Source: Anderseniella sp963759095
GTDB lineage: Bacteria > Pseudomonadota > Alphaproteobacteria > Rhizobiales > Aestuariivirgaceae
Direction of reading: 5' to 3'
Assembly: GCA_963759095.1 (NCBI GenBank)
Contig: CAVWYF010000024.1
Span: 5,782-69,781, forward strand
DNA: 64,000 bases
The notes beneath the pieces are model-generated. The model searched no databases. It was not told where the DNA came from and saw only the letters and a list, made by a program, of their open reading frames with translations. A program made the position numbers and the translations under genes. This document shows positions 17,756 through 26,928 of the stretch, one piece after another (within the stretch, counting starts at the first letter, position 1; every line of letters starts with the position of its first letter).

Positions 17756-20700
17756 ATCGAAGGTGACGCAAACGACAATATCCTGACCGGCACATCGGTC
17801 GGAGATACCATCCTTGGGTTTGCAGGTGACGATCAACTGTTCGGTCTCGACGGAAATGATATCCTTGACGGCGGCACAGGCTCCCTGACCTGGTTTACGC
17901 CCGGCGGAGAATTTATTGACGGGCAGTTCCTTGATGGTGGCGCAGGTGATGATGTGCTCACCGTGGAAGGCGGGTTTTCGATCCTTCGAGGCGGTGCCGG
18001 GAACGACACGCTGACGGCAGTCAACAATGGCACCAGTACGACCTGGGACTGGGTGTTTGCGGACTATACCGGATCAACGAACGGGATTGTTGCCAATTTT
18101 ACCGGCGGCACCCTTGGTGGTTTGGCTTCGGGTGAGGTGGCTGACGGATTTGGCACCGTCGATACCGTGTCCGGTGTTCATGTTATCCGCGACAGCGACA
18201 ATGATGACCAGATCACCATCGATGGCAGCTGGACCAATTCCTACGGTAACTGGATAGAGGTTCGCCTCACCGACGGCGATGACACGGTGGATTTCACCGG
18301 TGTAACCGGCACCGCCCGGATCAGCTGGCAGAATGCCGCAGATGGTGTGAACGCAAGCCTGGTCACCGGCATGGCATTCGACAATGATCTGTCAAATGGC
18401 GACCAGATTGGGACTGATACCTTCATAAATGCCAACTATCTGCGCGGCTCTGACTTCAACGACAGTCTGACAGGACACACAGAGGACGATGCGTTTCGTG
18501 GAGCGGGTGGCGACGATTTCATCGATGGTGGTGCGGGCTTTGACCGGGTAGATCATTCCAGTTCCAACAATGGCATTGTTGTTGACCTTTCGCTGAGTTC
18601 CGAGCAGGTGCAGTCGGATGGTCTTGGCGGCAAGGACACCCTGGTCAGCATTGAAGATGTTGGCGGTTCCTATCTCAGCGACTGGATCGCAGGCGATGAC
18701 GGCGACAATGCACTATTCGGCAGTTACGGCGACGATTTGCTGATTGGCCGTGGCGGAAATGATTTCCTCGGCGATCAAGACTTCTCTGACGGGCAATTGA
18801 TCGGCGGTGACGATATCCTGATTGGTGGTACGGGCAACGATACGCTGCGTGGTGGCATCGGTGCCGACAAGTTCGTGTTCCAGTTCGTCCCTGGGGGCGA
18901 CGACGAGTTCGACACCATCCAGGATTTCAATCTCGGTCAGGGCGACGTGATTGACATAAGCGACTACGGTTTCAGCTCAACGGCCAATTTTGGCAGCTTT
19001 ACATTTGATGGCACCAACACGATCATTGAACTGGACGTGCCCAATCAGCCCAATCAGACCAATCAGATTGTAGTTGAGAATGTGGATTTGACCGCGCTGA
19101 CAGATCCGAATGTGGCATTCTTGTTTGATGGACCGGCCTACATTGTGGGAACAGCGGGTACCGAAACCCTGAACGGGACATCCGGTGACGATATTTATAT
19201 ACCGGGTGACAATGATCCCGACTTTGGCGACCGTATCAACCCGTCTGGCGGTGATGACGTCATCGATTTCTTTGGCTTGGTCGATGGTTTCTACGACTTG
19301 CGGTACGACAATCTTGAAGCCAACATCACCGTCAATATTACCGGGGCGACCGGCACTATCGATAAGGACGGCGGCGGCGTTGATACGCTGCTTAACCTCG
19401 ATGAGTTTTACATTGGAAGTCCGGGCGGTCTGAGGATTCGCACCGGGTTCGGCAATGATGACTTCAATGTCGATACGACCGAAGTGGAATGGCTGGCACT
19501 ACGCGTGGGTGGCGACGGCGGTGCCGACACCGTAACCCACACCGGAACCGGCTTCCTGCGGCTTGAGTTCAGCAATTATGATGGTGTCGACGTCAATGCC
19601 ACCACCGGTACGGTGACGGAGTTGAACGGCGGGTCGTCTACGTTGAGCGCAACCGGCTTCATAAATGAATGGCGAGGCAGCGCTCAGGCAGACATTTTCC
19701 TGGGCTCGATAAATGATGATCGGTTCATCACACAGGAAGGCGATGACAATGTAAACGGTAATGATGGTGTAGACACCTTGCGCTATGACCGTTTTTTCTT
19801 TGACGGGTTCGGTGGCGTCACGGGTGTAAATGTCGAGTACACTGCACAAGGTGCAGGCACCGCATCCGGCATCTGGTATGGCCAGTCATTCACCGACACC
19901 TTCCAGAACATAGAGATCGTCCGCGGGTCGAATGTCGGCGTTGACAGTTTTACCGGATCGAGTGGCGCAGAAACCTTCGACGGACGCGGCGGTGCAAACC
20001 TGTTCAACGGCGGCGGCGGCAGCGATACCCTGATTGCAGGTGGCGAGGCCAATGTCTTTATCTTCGGTCTCGGGAGTGGCACCGACACAATCAAGAATTT
20101 TGTGGTTGGACGAGACCAGATTGTCCTGGAACAGGATTTCGCCGCGGTCGATGTAGGTGATCTTGACGGCATATCGCTAGTTGGCTCAGACACTGTCATT
20201 GATATCAATGGCGCTGACATCATTACCGTTGAAGGTGTTGATCTGATAGACATCATCAACAATGATCCTTCCGACATATTCACATTCAACACAATCGATG
20301 GCACGGCGGGAGATGATCGTGGTGCATCGGCGCTGAACGGTACTGCGGGCAATGATGTCATTCTCGGTAATGACGGCAATGACGAACTGTTCGGTGGAGA
20401 CGGCAATGATGTTCTCAATGCCGGCGGCACAGGGCTGTCATTCTTCAGCGACGGCAATCTGCTGGAAGGTGGCACCGGCAACGACACGCTGATCGCTGAA
20501 GAAGGGTTCAATATCCTGCGCGGCGGGGCAGGTAATGATGTAATCGCATTTACGCAAACCGATTTCACCAATTTTGATAATTTCTGGGACTGGGCATGGG
20601 CTGACTATTCGACCTCGACATCAGGCATTGTTGTCAATTTCAGCACCAATGAAATCAACGGCCTGACGTTTGGCCAGGTCGCAGATGGCCTTGGCGGCAT

Positions 20701-22795
20701 AGACACGGTGCAAGGCGTCCATGTGGTGGTCGACAGTGCGTTTGATGATGTCTTCTACGTGGATGAAGCCTGGCAGAACCAGTATCAGAGTTCGTGGCTC
20801 GAGGTTCGCCTGAGCGATGGTGATGATCACGTCGAATTTGATCCCGATATCAACGACATCGGCGGCACTGCCCGGATCAGCTACCAGTTGGCCGAAGACG
20901 GCGTGTTTGCCAGTCTGGTGACGGGTACGGCCTCTGACAACAATGCTGACAATGGCGACCAGATCGGCAGCGACACGTTCACCAATGCCAATTACCTGCG
21001 CGGCTCCAACCATGCAGATCACCTTGAGGGAGATTCAGACGATAACCGGTTCCGCGGTTCAGGCGGAGATGATCTGATTGATGGCGGACTTGGAGATGAC
21101 CAGGTTGATCACAATGATTCAATCGGAAGCGTGATTGCCGATCTGTCTCAAAATACCGTTTTCGATGATGGCAAGGGCGGGCGCGACACACTCGTCAGCA
21201 TTGAGAATATCAATGGCGGCTATGGTGATGACATCATCTCAGGTGATGCCCAGGACAATGAAATTCGCGGCAATACAGGCGATGATGTTCTGATCGGCGG
21301 TGATGGAGATGACTTTCTGCGAGGCGGCAGTGGCGACATTTTCCAGGATGGCGGCAACCTGCTGGATGGCGATGACATTCTGATCGGCGGCGATGGCAGC
21401 GATACCCTGCGTGGCGGCGATGGTGCCGATACGTTTGTCATGTTGGCTGGCCCCGGGTTTGACGTAATCGAAGATTTCAATTTGTCAGACGGTGACAAGA
21501 TTGATTTGCGGGCCGTTGCGGCAAGTGTAGGTGATTTCACCTTCTTCCAATATGACGCTGGCGGTAATTTCACAGACATCAACGTTGGGCCGAATGTATT
21601 GTTCAGAGTAGAAGGCGTAGACCTTACTTCGCTTCCGAACCCTGCTGATGCCTTCGTATTTGACGGTTCCACGCAAAAATTCATAGAGACTGAAGGTGAT
21701 GACAACATCAATGGCACATCCGGTAATGACTTCATTGCGCCGGGCAACAGTGGCTTCGATGGCGACAACATCAATGGCTCTGCAGGCGACGACACCATTG
21801 AATTTTTGGGCACAGTAAACGGCTTCTATACGCTGAACTACGGTTTTGGCGTTGGTAGCATAGCGGTCAACCTCACTGACACTCCATTTGACCATGACAG
21901 CAATGGAGCCACTCCCGATATTGCTGCAAACAGTATCTTAAAAGGTGCTGGCGGCACCGATACGCTGCTCAATGTCGACATGATCAACGGTCTTGAGGGC
22001 GGCTTGCAAATCCGGGGTAGCAACGCCGACGATATATTCAATGTTGATACAACCGGCGTTGAATGGCTTGCCATTCGGGGCGGTGCCGATTTTGGAGATG
22101 ATACTATCACCCGCACGGGGACAGGTATCTTGCGGGTTGATTTGCGCGACTATGAGGGTGTCACAGTAGATGCTGCTGCAGGGTCCGCGACCGAGCGCTT
22201 TGCAGTGAACGGTGACCCTGCCGACCAGGCAACGCTCACTGTTACCGGCTTTGTTGATGAATGGCGCGGCAGTTTCTTTGACGACATTTTTATCGGTACA
22301 TCAGGTGACGATCGTTTCATCACCGAAAGCGGCAATGACAATGTCGATGGCGGGGACGGCACGGATACTGTGCGTTACAACCGCTCCGGTGTTGGTAATC
22401 TTGCAGTTGTGTATTCCTCACCCGGCGCTGCCATCGTGGCCGGCACATGGGGCTTGGCAGCCTTTATCGATGACCTCACAAGTGTCGAAAGGATACTCGG
22501 TTCAGACCTTGGAGTGGATCGTTTTGAAGGCTCATCAGGAGATGAGATTTTCATAGGTAATGATGGCGCGAACTATTTCGATGCCGCCGGCGGCAACGAC
22601 CTGCTGAAAGGTGGCAGTGGAGCTGACCTGTTTATTATTGGCCCCGGCAACGGCAATGATGTGATCCGCAACTTCATGGTCGGCGAAGACCTGATCGACT
22701 TGTCCGGCTACGGTTTGCCGGCTCGGCCAGCTTCATCGGATACAGCTTTGATGGTCAGGATACGATCATTGATCTTGGCGGCGGCAACACGCTGA
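15755..22795 (+). CDS. Giant VCBS/RTX adhesin, segment 2 (VCBS repeats 6-12 and RTX modules)
   Basis: This 2,346-residue stretch continues the adhesin in a different frame. To about 17750 it holds the remaining VCBS repeats. From 17755 it becomes RTX: calcium-binding nonapeptides such as GGAGNDTL, GGDGSDTLRGGDGAD and GNDGNDELFGGDGNDVL, interleaved with long non-nonapeptide domains. RTX modules alternate as A (17755-19150), B (19150-20300), A (20310-21680), B (21690 onward). In-frame homology ends at about 22716, and the last 26 residues to the stop at 22795 are out of frame. RTX repeats fold into a calcium-bound beta-roll after export. Acidic composition (D, G, N, T) and near absence of Cys and Lys are typical. 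It is one gene with the segments on either side. Confidence 0.9.
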   Translation: MWEYSPTTGFSSLGAGETATDTVTVATEDGTEQQISITINGDNDDAVITGDVSGVMGQDDEGTSGDLNHTDVDNNNPDDAWNTTVVSQGSFGTLSISGDGVWEYSPTTGFSSLGAGETVTDTVTVATQDGTEQQISITINGDNDDAVITGDVSGGVTEDSGVPATGDLNHTDVDNNNPDDAWNTTDVSQGSFGTLTITPTGGWSYALDNGNATVDALDNDGAIADTLIDTITVTAADGTQQQIEITIEGVNDDAVITGDNAGSVTENAGVDATGDLDHTDVDAGDDDDLWDTNVVAQGQYGTLAIGADGQWSYALDDANVTVDALAAGDTLTDTITVATGDGTQDDITITINGANDPSIAGGQVSGTITEDGAPLGLTRNADHTDVDGDDDAWQVGSNLPGTYGELSNTTAGQWTYVLDEANATVDALNVGDTLTDTVNITAADGTEVPITVTINGANDAAIITGDVSGTGSEDSGTNVTGDLNHTDVDNPDDEWNTTVVTQGTFGTLTVSAAGAWTYAVDNANAAVDALSDVAETLIDTITVSTADGTQQQISVTIEGSNDDSIISGDFSGNVIEDDGTSATGDLDHTDVDTADADDDWSTSVNQDGQYGSLTIASDGNWTYVLDDGNVDVNALGDGETLTDSVLVETSGGTIAEITITIDGANELIEGDANDNILTGTSVGDTILGFAGDDQLFGLDGNDILDGGTGSLTWFTPGGEFIDGQFLDGGAGDDVLTVEGGFSILRGGAGNDTLTAVNNGTSTTWDWVFADYTGSTNGIVANFTGGTLGGLASGEVADGFGTVDTVSGVHVIRDSDNDDQITIDGSWTNSYGNWIEVRLTDGDDTVDFTGVTGTARISWQNAADGVNASLVTGMAFDNDLSNGDQIGTDTFINANYLRGSDFNDSLTGHTEDDAFRGAGGDDFIDGGAGFDRVDHSSSNNGIVVDLSLSSEQVQSDGLGGKDTLVSIEDVGGSYLSDWIAGDDGDNALFGSYGDDLLIGRGGNDFLGDQDFSDGQLIGGDDILIGGTGNDTLRGGIGADKFVFQFVPGGDDEFDTIQDFNLGQGDVIDISDYGFSSTANFGSFTFDGTNTIIELDVPNQPNQTNQIVVENVDLTALTDPNVAFLFDGPAYIVGTAGTETLNGTSGDDIYIPGDNDPDFGDRINPSGGDDVIDFFGLVDGFYDLRYDNLEANITVNITGATGTIDKDGGGVDTLLNLDEFYIGSPGGLRIRTGFGNDDFNVDTTEVEWLALRVGGDGGADTVTHTGTGFLRLEFSNYDGVDVNATTGTVTELNGGSSTLSATGFINEWRGSAQADIFLGSINDDRFITQEGDDNVNGNDGVDTLRYDRFFFDGFGGVTGVNVEYTAQGAGTASGIWYGQSFTDTFQNIEIVRGSNVGVDSFTGSSGAETFDGRGGANLFNGGGGSDTLIAGGEANVFIFGLGSGTDTIKNFVVGRDQIVLEQDFAAVDVGDLDGISLVGSDTVIDINGADIITVEGVDLIDIINNDPSDIFTFNTIDGTAGDDRGASALNGTAGNDVILGNDGNDELFGGDGNDVLNAGGTGLSFFSDGNLLEGGTGNDTLIAEEGFNILRGGAGNDVIAFTQTDFTNFDNFWDWAWADYSTSTSGIVVNFSTNEINGLTFGQVADGLGGIDTVQGVHVVVDSAFDDVFYVDEAWQNQYQSSWLEVRLSDGDDHVEFDPDINDIGGTARISYQLAEDGVFASLVTGTASDNNADNGDQIGSDTFTNANYLRGSNHADHLEGDSDDNRFRGSGGDDLIDGGLGDDQVDHNDSIGSVIADLSQNTVFDDGKGGRDTLVSIENINGGYGDDIISGDAQDNEIRGNTGDDVLIGGDGDDFLRGGSGDIFQDGGNLLDGDDILIGGDGSDTLRGGDGADTFVMLAGPGFDVIEDFNLSDGDKIDLRAVAASVGDFTFFQYDAGGNFTDINVGPNVLFRVEGVDLTSLPNPADAFVFDGSTQKFIETEGDDNINGTSGNDFIAPGNSGFDGDNINGSAGDDTIEFLGTVNGFYTLNYGFGVGSIAVNLTDTPFDHDSNGATPDIAANSILKGAGGTDTLLNVDMINGLEGGLQIRGSNADDIFNVDTTGVEWLAIRGGADFGDDTITRTGTGILRVDLRDYEGVTVDAAAGSATERFAVNGDPADQATLTVTGFVDEWRGSFFDDIFIGTSGDDRFITESGNDNVDGGDGTDTVRYNRSGVGNLAVVYSSPGAAIVAGTWGLAAFIDDLTSVERILGSDLGVDRFEGSSGDEIFIGNDGANYFDAAGGNDLLKGGSGADLFIIGPGNGNDVIRNFMVGEDLIDLSGYGLPARPASSDTALMVRIRSLILAAATR

Positions 22796-24150
22796 CTGTT
22801 GAGGGAGAAAACCTTACCAACAATACCGATGCAGAAGTGTATATCTTTTCGCAGATCAATGGGGATGCCGGTGACAATACGCTCAACGGTACCTCAGACA
22901 ACGAACGCATTGACGGTGGCCTGGGCAATGACGTCATCAATGCAGGCGCAGGCAATGACCTGTTGCTGAGTGGTGGTGCTGACCTTGATTTTGACGGTAT
23001 TGACATACTCAACGGCCAGGCTGGTGACGATGTGCTGGTAGCCCAGGGCGGGTTTGCAATCCTGCGCGGCGGCCAGGGCAATGACACGCTGCTGGTCACC
23101 AATGAATTCGGCGATCCCGATTGGGACTTCGTGCGTGCAGACTATGGTGATGCACCAGCCGGTATTGTAGCCAACCTGACTACGGGCTCACCGACAAGCG
23201 GTGGGGTAAATCCGGTAAATGTACCCGGTTCTTTTGAGATCGCGGACGGGTTCGGTACCATCGACACCGTCTCCGGCATGGATGTAATCGGCGACAGCGA
23301 CCACAATGATTTCATTTTTGTCGATAATAGTTTCAGCAACGGCTTCACAGAAGTACGACTGAGCGAGGGTGATGACTTTGTAGATTTCACCGGCGCGTCC
23401 GGCGGCCGACGCATCAGTTATAAGAACGCGGAAGACGGCGTGGATGCCAGCCTGGTTAGCCAGAGCGCAACAGACAACAACAGTGTCATTGGCGACCAGA
23501 TCGGTACGGACACGTTCGTCAATGCGAACCAGCTGCGCGGATCGGACTTTGATGACATTCTAACAGGTAACGGAGGGAGCAACCGTCTGCGCGGGTCTGG
23601 CGGTAACGATCAGATCGACGGCGGTGGCGGCATAGACCGCATAGATCATTTTGATTCACCGGGCGGAATTGTAGTTGATCTGAGCGCAGCGACCAATCAG
23701 GTTTCTGACGACGGGTTTGGTACATCGGATTCGGTTGTCAATGTACAGAACGTGCATGGGTCCTACTTTGATGACACGATCACTGGCGACAGTGCCGACA
23801 ATGAACTGGTTGGCTATAGTGGTGCAGACACCCTTAACGGCGGGGCCGGCAGTGACACATTGACCGGGGGTGAAGATGCGGACACTTTCGTCATTGATGC
23901 TGTATACCCGGTTGAAGACACAATCACTGACTATAATGTGACAGAAGGTGACTTGGTGGATATTTCGGCGATCCTGGATGACGCCTTCTTGCCCGGCAGT
24001 CCGGACGTGCATGTGACTACCGTGGTGACAGGCGACAACACGGAGGTCTCGGTAGACACAAATGTGTCACCAGGTCAGGATTTCACCCATGTCGTCACCC
24101 TTACCGGTGTCACATCGGGCACCTTTAACTTCATCTATGATGACAGCAAT
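17755..24150 (+). repeat. RTX super-repeat A-B-A-B-A, period about 2.55 kb
   Basis: Equivalent landmarks (the ADGFGTVDTVSGVHV-like segment) recur at about 18140, 20680 and 23250. B modules (STLSATGFINEWRGS-like landmark near 19645, and TGFVDEWRGSFFDD near 22250) lie between them. Each A-B pair is about 845 residues. Confidence 0.8.
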
Positions 24151-24177
24151 AATGAAGCGTCGGTTACCATTGCCTGA
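22837..24177 (+). CDS. Giant VCBS/RTX adhesin, segment 3 (last RTX module and secretion signal)
   Basis: The frame is continuous with adhesin coding from 22717 (reading AGSASFIGYSFDGQDTIIDL), so 22837 is not a genuine start. The segment holds the third A-type RTX module (ILRGGQGNDTL, SEGDDFVDFTG, RLRGSGGNDQIDGGGGIDR) and the final nonapeptides NGGAGSDTLTGGEDADTF. The C-terminal ~90 residues change character: a domain with DTITDYNVTEGDLVDISAI, then FNFIYDDSNNEASVTIA at the end. That layout, a last RTX block followed by an uncleaved aromatic and hydrophobic tail, matches the C-terminal signal for type I secretion. It converges on the idnD-like gene, whose stop is 14 bases away. Confidence 0.9.
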   Translation: MYIFSQINGDAGDNTLNGTSDNERIDGGLGNDVINAGAGNDLLLSGGADLDFDGIDILNGQAGDDVLVAQGGFAILRGGQGNDTLLVTNEFGDPDWDFVRADYGDAPAGIVANLTTGSPTSGGVNPVNVPGSFEIADGFGTIDTVSGMDVIGDSDHNDFIFVDNSFSNGFTEVRLSEGDDFVDFTGASGGRRISYKNAEDGVDASLVSQSATDNNSVIGDQIGTDTFVNANQLRGSDFDDILTGNGGSNRLRGSGGNDQIDGGGGIDRIDHFDSPGGIVVDLSAATNQVSDDGFGTSDSVVNVQNVHGSYFDDTITGDSADNELVGYSGADTLNGGAGSDTLTGGEDADTFVIDAVYPVEDTITDYNVTEGDLVDISAILDDAFLPGSPDVHVTTVVTGDNTEVSVDTNVSPGQDFTHVVTLTGVTSGTFNFIYDDSNNEASVTIA

Positions 24178-24190
24178 TTGTGGTTTGCCC

Positions 24191-25228
24191 CTAAACGTTA
24201 AATGACAGCTGAACCTTCATGGCGCGGGACCGGTCATTGGCCAGTTCGAATGCCTTTACAGCGTCGGCGAGCGGCAGTGTCGCCGAGATCAACGGTTTTA
24301 CGTCCACTTCCCCGGAACTAATCAGTTTCACGGCCCCGGAAAACTCCTCGTGGAAGCGGAAGCTGCCGACAAGGTTTATTTCCTTTGCGACCACTATATT
24401 CATCGGCACGCTCATGTCGCCGCCCAGACCCAGTTGCACAATGGTGCCGCGAGGGCGCACAACGGAGAGAGCTGAATGCAGGGCCTTTTCGCTGCCGGAG
24501 GCTTCGATGCAGATGTCGAAGTATCCCTTGTTGGCGGAAAACTGCGCCAGTGCATCCGGTCCACCCGATACATTGATTGTCTTGTCAGCACCAATGCGCG
24601 CGGCGAATTCAAGTGCCTGATCGGTCAGATCGCACACGACTATTTCCCCGGCACCTGCTTGCCTTGCGGCCAGGATACACAGCGCACCAATCGGTCCGCA
24701 GCCGGTTATCAGGACACGCGTGCCTGCAACCGCGCCTGCCTGCTTTACGGCGTGCAGGCAGACGCTGAACGGCTCTGCCATTGCTGCCTCGCCCGCGCTC
24801 ACACCGGGCTCGACAGTCTCGCATTGGGTCTCATCCACCAGCAATTGTTGACGGAACGCGCCCTGAATGTGGGGAAACGGCATGGCGGATCCGTAAAACC
24901 GCATGTTCAGGCAGTGATTGAAATGAGCCTTGTTGCAGTAATCGCAATTGCCACATGGCCTGCTGGGATTGATGGCGACCAGGTCGCCCTCCTTCACCTG
25001 GGCGACGCCCGGGCCAACCGCTTCCACATGACCGGAGACTTCGTGTCCCAGCACCATTGGCTCACGTAGCCGGACCGTGCCGAACCCGCCGTGGTTGTAG
25101 TAGTGCAGGTCAGAGCCGCAAATCCCGCCCGCGGCCATGGCAATGCGAACCTGGCCTTCGCCCGGATCGCCAGCATCCGCCTGTTCAATTCTCAGGTCTC
25201 TGGCGGAATGAATTGTGAGTGTCTGCAC
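24191..25228 (-). CDS. idnD: L-idonate 5-dehydrogenase-like zinc alcohol dehydrogenase
   Basis: A 345-residue medium-chain dehydrogenase. The catalytic zinc ligands appear as Cys37 (GGICGSDLHYY) and His62-Glu63 (GHEVSGHV). The structural zinc lobe has Cys92, 95, 98 and 106 (RPCGNCDYCNK...HC). The cofactor fold shows VLITGCGPIGALCILAARQAG near residue 170. The GGICGSDLHYYNHGGFG pattern and overall length match L-idonate 5-dehydrogenase, which oxidises L-idonate to 5-keto-D-gluconate; other polyol/uronate dehydrogenases of the same family are possible. It is divergent from a gluconate 5-dehydrogenase gene 79 bases away, which catalyses the next step, so the two probably share a regulatory region. 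Confidence 0.85.
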   Translation of the reverse strand: MQTLTIHSARDLRIEQADAGDPGEGQVRIAMAAGGICGSDLHYYNHGGFGTVRLREPMVLGHEVSGHVEAVGPGVAQVKEGDLVAINPSRPCGNCDYCNKAHFNHCLNMRFYGSAMPFPHIQGAFRQQLLVDETQCETVEPGVSAGEAAMAEPFSVCLHAVKQAGAVAGTRVLITGCGPIGALCILAARQAGAGEIVVCDLTDQALEFAARIGADKTINVSGGPDALAQFSANKGYFDICIEASGSEKALHSALSVVRPRGTIVQLGLGGDMSVPMNIVVAKEINLVGSFRFHEEFSGAVKLISSGEVDVKPLISATLPLADAVKAFELANDRSRAMKVQLSFNV

Positions 25229-25307
25229 CTTACGCGGCCTCCGGGGTTGCCGTGCTTACGCACAGCAGTCATTAGTAATTCTCACGCAAGTTTAAGGGAC
25301 ACAGTTG

Positions 25308-26078
25308 ATGAATGTACAAGACCTTTTTGGGCTTTCCGGCAAACGGGCGCTGATTACCGGTTCCAGCAAGGGCATCGGCTACGCGCTGGCCAGGGGATTG
25401 TCGGGCGCGGGCGCGGAAATCGTTATCAACGGGCGTGATGCCGGGAGGCTGGATCAGGCCGCTGCCGGGCTCAGGGAAGCCGGCGCGACTGTCTCGACTG
25501 CCGTGTTCGATGTCACCGATCCTGACGCGGTCAGGGCGGGCGTGGCAAAGGTCGAGGCGGAAGCTGGTGCGATTGACATTCTCATCAACAATGCCGGCAT
25601 GCAGCATCGCACCCCGCTGGAAGATTTTCCCGATGATGCATGGGATATGCTCATGCGCACCAATCTCAATTCGGTGTTCAATGTCGGCAAGGCTGTCGCC
25701 AACCACATGATCGAGCGCAAGCAGGGCAAGATCATCAATATCTGTTCGGTACAGACCGCCCTGGCGCGGCCCGGTATTGCGCCCTATGTGGCATCGAAGG
25801 GCGCTGTGGCAAACCTCACCAAGGGCATGTGCACCGACTGGGCAAAGTACGGGCTCCAGGTGAACGGCCTGGCGCCGGGGTATTTCGAAACCGAGCTTAC
25901 CGAAGCGCTGGTTGCGGATGAGGAATTTTCCGCCTGGCTGTCAAACCGTACGCCTGCCGGGCGCTGGGGCAAGGTCGATGAACTGGTGGGCGCGGCAGTG
26001 TTCCTGTCGTCTGACTCAGCCAGTTTCGTCAACGGCCACATCCTGTATGTGGACGGCGGCATCACGGCCTGCCTTTAA
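25308..26078 (+). CDS. idnO: Gluconate 5-dehydrogenase-like SDR
   Basis: A 256-residue short-chain dehydrogenase starting at the ATG at 25308, nine bases after an AAGGGA ribosome site. The TTG at 25305 adds one residue and is unlikely to be used. The N-terminal LFGLSGKRALITGSSKGIG contains the TGxxxGxG cofactor loop (residues 18-25). NNAG follows near residue 95, the catalytic triad is Ser147, Tyr160 and Lys164, and the C-terminus is VNGHILYVDGGITACL. The start and overall pattern match IdnO, which reduces 5-keto-D-gluconate to D-gluconate. With the divergent idnD-like gene it makes the L-idonate to gluconate branch. 2-Deoxygluconate 3-dehydrogenase is the nearest alternative. Confidence 0.88.
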   Translation: MNVQDLFGLSGKRALITGSSKGIGYALARGLSGAGAEIVINGRDAGRLDQAAAGLREAGATVSTAVFDVTDPDAVRAGVAKVEAEAGAIDILINNAGMQHRTPLEDFPDDAWDMLMRTNLNSVFNVGKAVANHMIERKQGKIINICSVQTALARPGIAPYVASKGAVANLTKGMCTDWAKYGLQVNGLAPGYFETELTEALVADEEFSAWLSNRTPAGRWGKVDELVGAAVFLSSDSASFVNGHILYVDGGITACL

Positions 26079-26081
26079 GTA

Positions 26082-26918
26082 TTAGTCTTCAGGCCGCAGA
26101 CCAGACAGCTTTTGCAACGCTGATGGCTTGTCGACTTCACGGCCGGTGTAGGCTTCGAAACTGCCGATGGCCATATGGCAGAACAGGTCGAAGCCGGTCA
26201 GGCATTCAAGGCCTGCTGCACGGCAGGTTTTCAGGAACGCCGTGTTGGTAGGGGTGTAGACGGCATCAAATGCCCAGTTCTGCGACCCGATATGGTGTGC
26301 ATCGAAAGCCATGCCGGGCGCGTGGTCCATGCCGAGGGCGGTTGCGTTGACCAGGCCGTCAGCAGTGTTGACTGCGGTGTTGGCCTGGTCCGGTGAAATG
26401 GCTTGGGCCGGCCCGCCGCATTCATCTGCAAGCTGCCCTGCCTTTCCGGGTTCAACATCCCAGATCGAGATGCTTGTGGCACCAAGGTCTGCCAGCGCGA
26501 ACACCAGTGCACGCGCCACACCGCCGGCACCCGCCATGGCGACCCTGCCTGGAGACGTATCGGCCATGCCAGCGCGCCATGCTGAAATGAAACCGGTGAA
26601 GTCTGTGTTGTGGCCACTCAGCGGCGGTCCGAAAACCAGTGTATTACCAGCGCCCAACCGGGCAATTTCAGGTAGTAGGGCATCCCCTGCATAACGGGCG
26701 GCGTGGGTCTTGTAGGGATGGGTAACGGTAACGCCGGACCAGTTGCGTGCCTTCAGATCGTCGACTGTTGCATCGAAGTGAAAATCTGCAATGCCATCCG
26801 TGTCGATCAACTCGAACTGCAGTTGGATGCCGGCTGCATCGCACAGCAGTCTGAGCGCACGCGGCAGGCGGGTCTTCTGAATATGAGAGCCGATCAGCCC
26901 AGCGGTCAGTTTGTCCAT
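26082..26918 (-). CDS. Shikimate/quinate dehydrogenase-like protein (AroE paralogue)
   Basis: I use the ATG at 26918 (278 residues). The frame is open further upstream but that part overlaps the next gene and has no family character. Visible features are AGLIGSHIQKTRLPRAL at the N-terminus, TVTHPYK with the catalytic lysine, GHNTDFTGF with the substrate Asn-Asp pair, the cofactor loop MAGAGGVARALVFAL and VNATALGM, and a C-terminal TGFDLFCHMA. The first substrate motif usually has Ser-x-Ser and here reads Thr-Arg-Leu. The Asn before the catalytic Lys (NVTxPxK) is Thr. These changes suggest a paralogue for another substrate rather than the biosynthetic AroE. It lies in a catabolic gene cluster, 10 bases after the dioxygenase gene. 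Confidence 0.82.
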   Translation of the reverse strand: MDKLTAGLIGSHIQKTRLPRALRLLCDAAGIQLQFELIDTDGIADFHFDATVDDLKARNWSGVTVTHPYKTHAARYAGDALLPEIARLGAGNTLVFGPPLSGHNTDFTGFISAWRAGMADTSPGRVAMAGAGGVARALVFALADLGATSISIWDVEPGKAGQLADECGGPAQAISPDQANTAVNTADGLVNATALGMDHAPGMAFDAHHIGSQNWAFDAVYTPTNTAFLKTCRAAGLECLTGFDLFCHMAIGSFEAYTGREVDKPSALQKLSGLRPED

Positions 26919-26928
26919 GGAGTGGTCG

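Noticed and set aside
14014..24012. Many long minus-strand open frames opposite the adhesin
   Set aside because: They mirror the repetitive plus-strand coding and show the same repeat period; none has a start signal or family motif.
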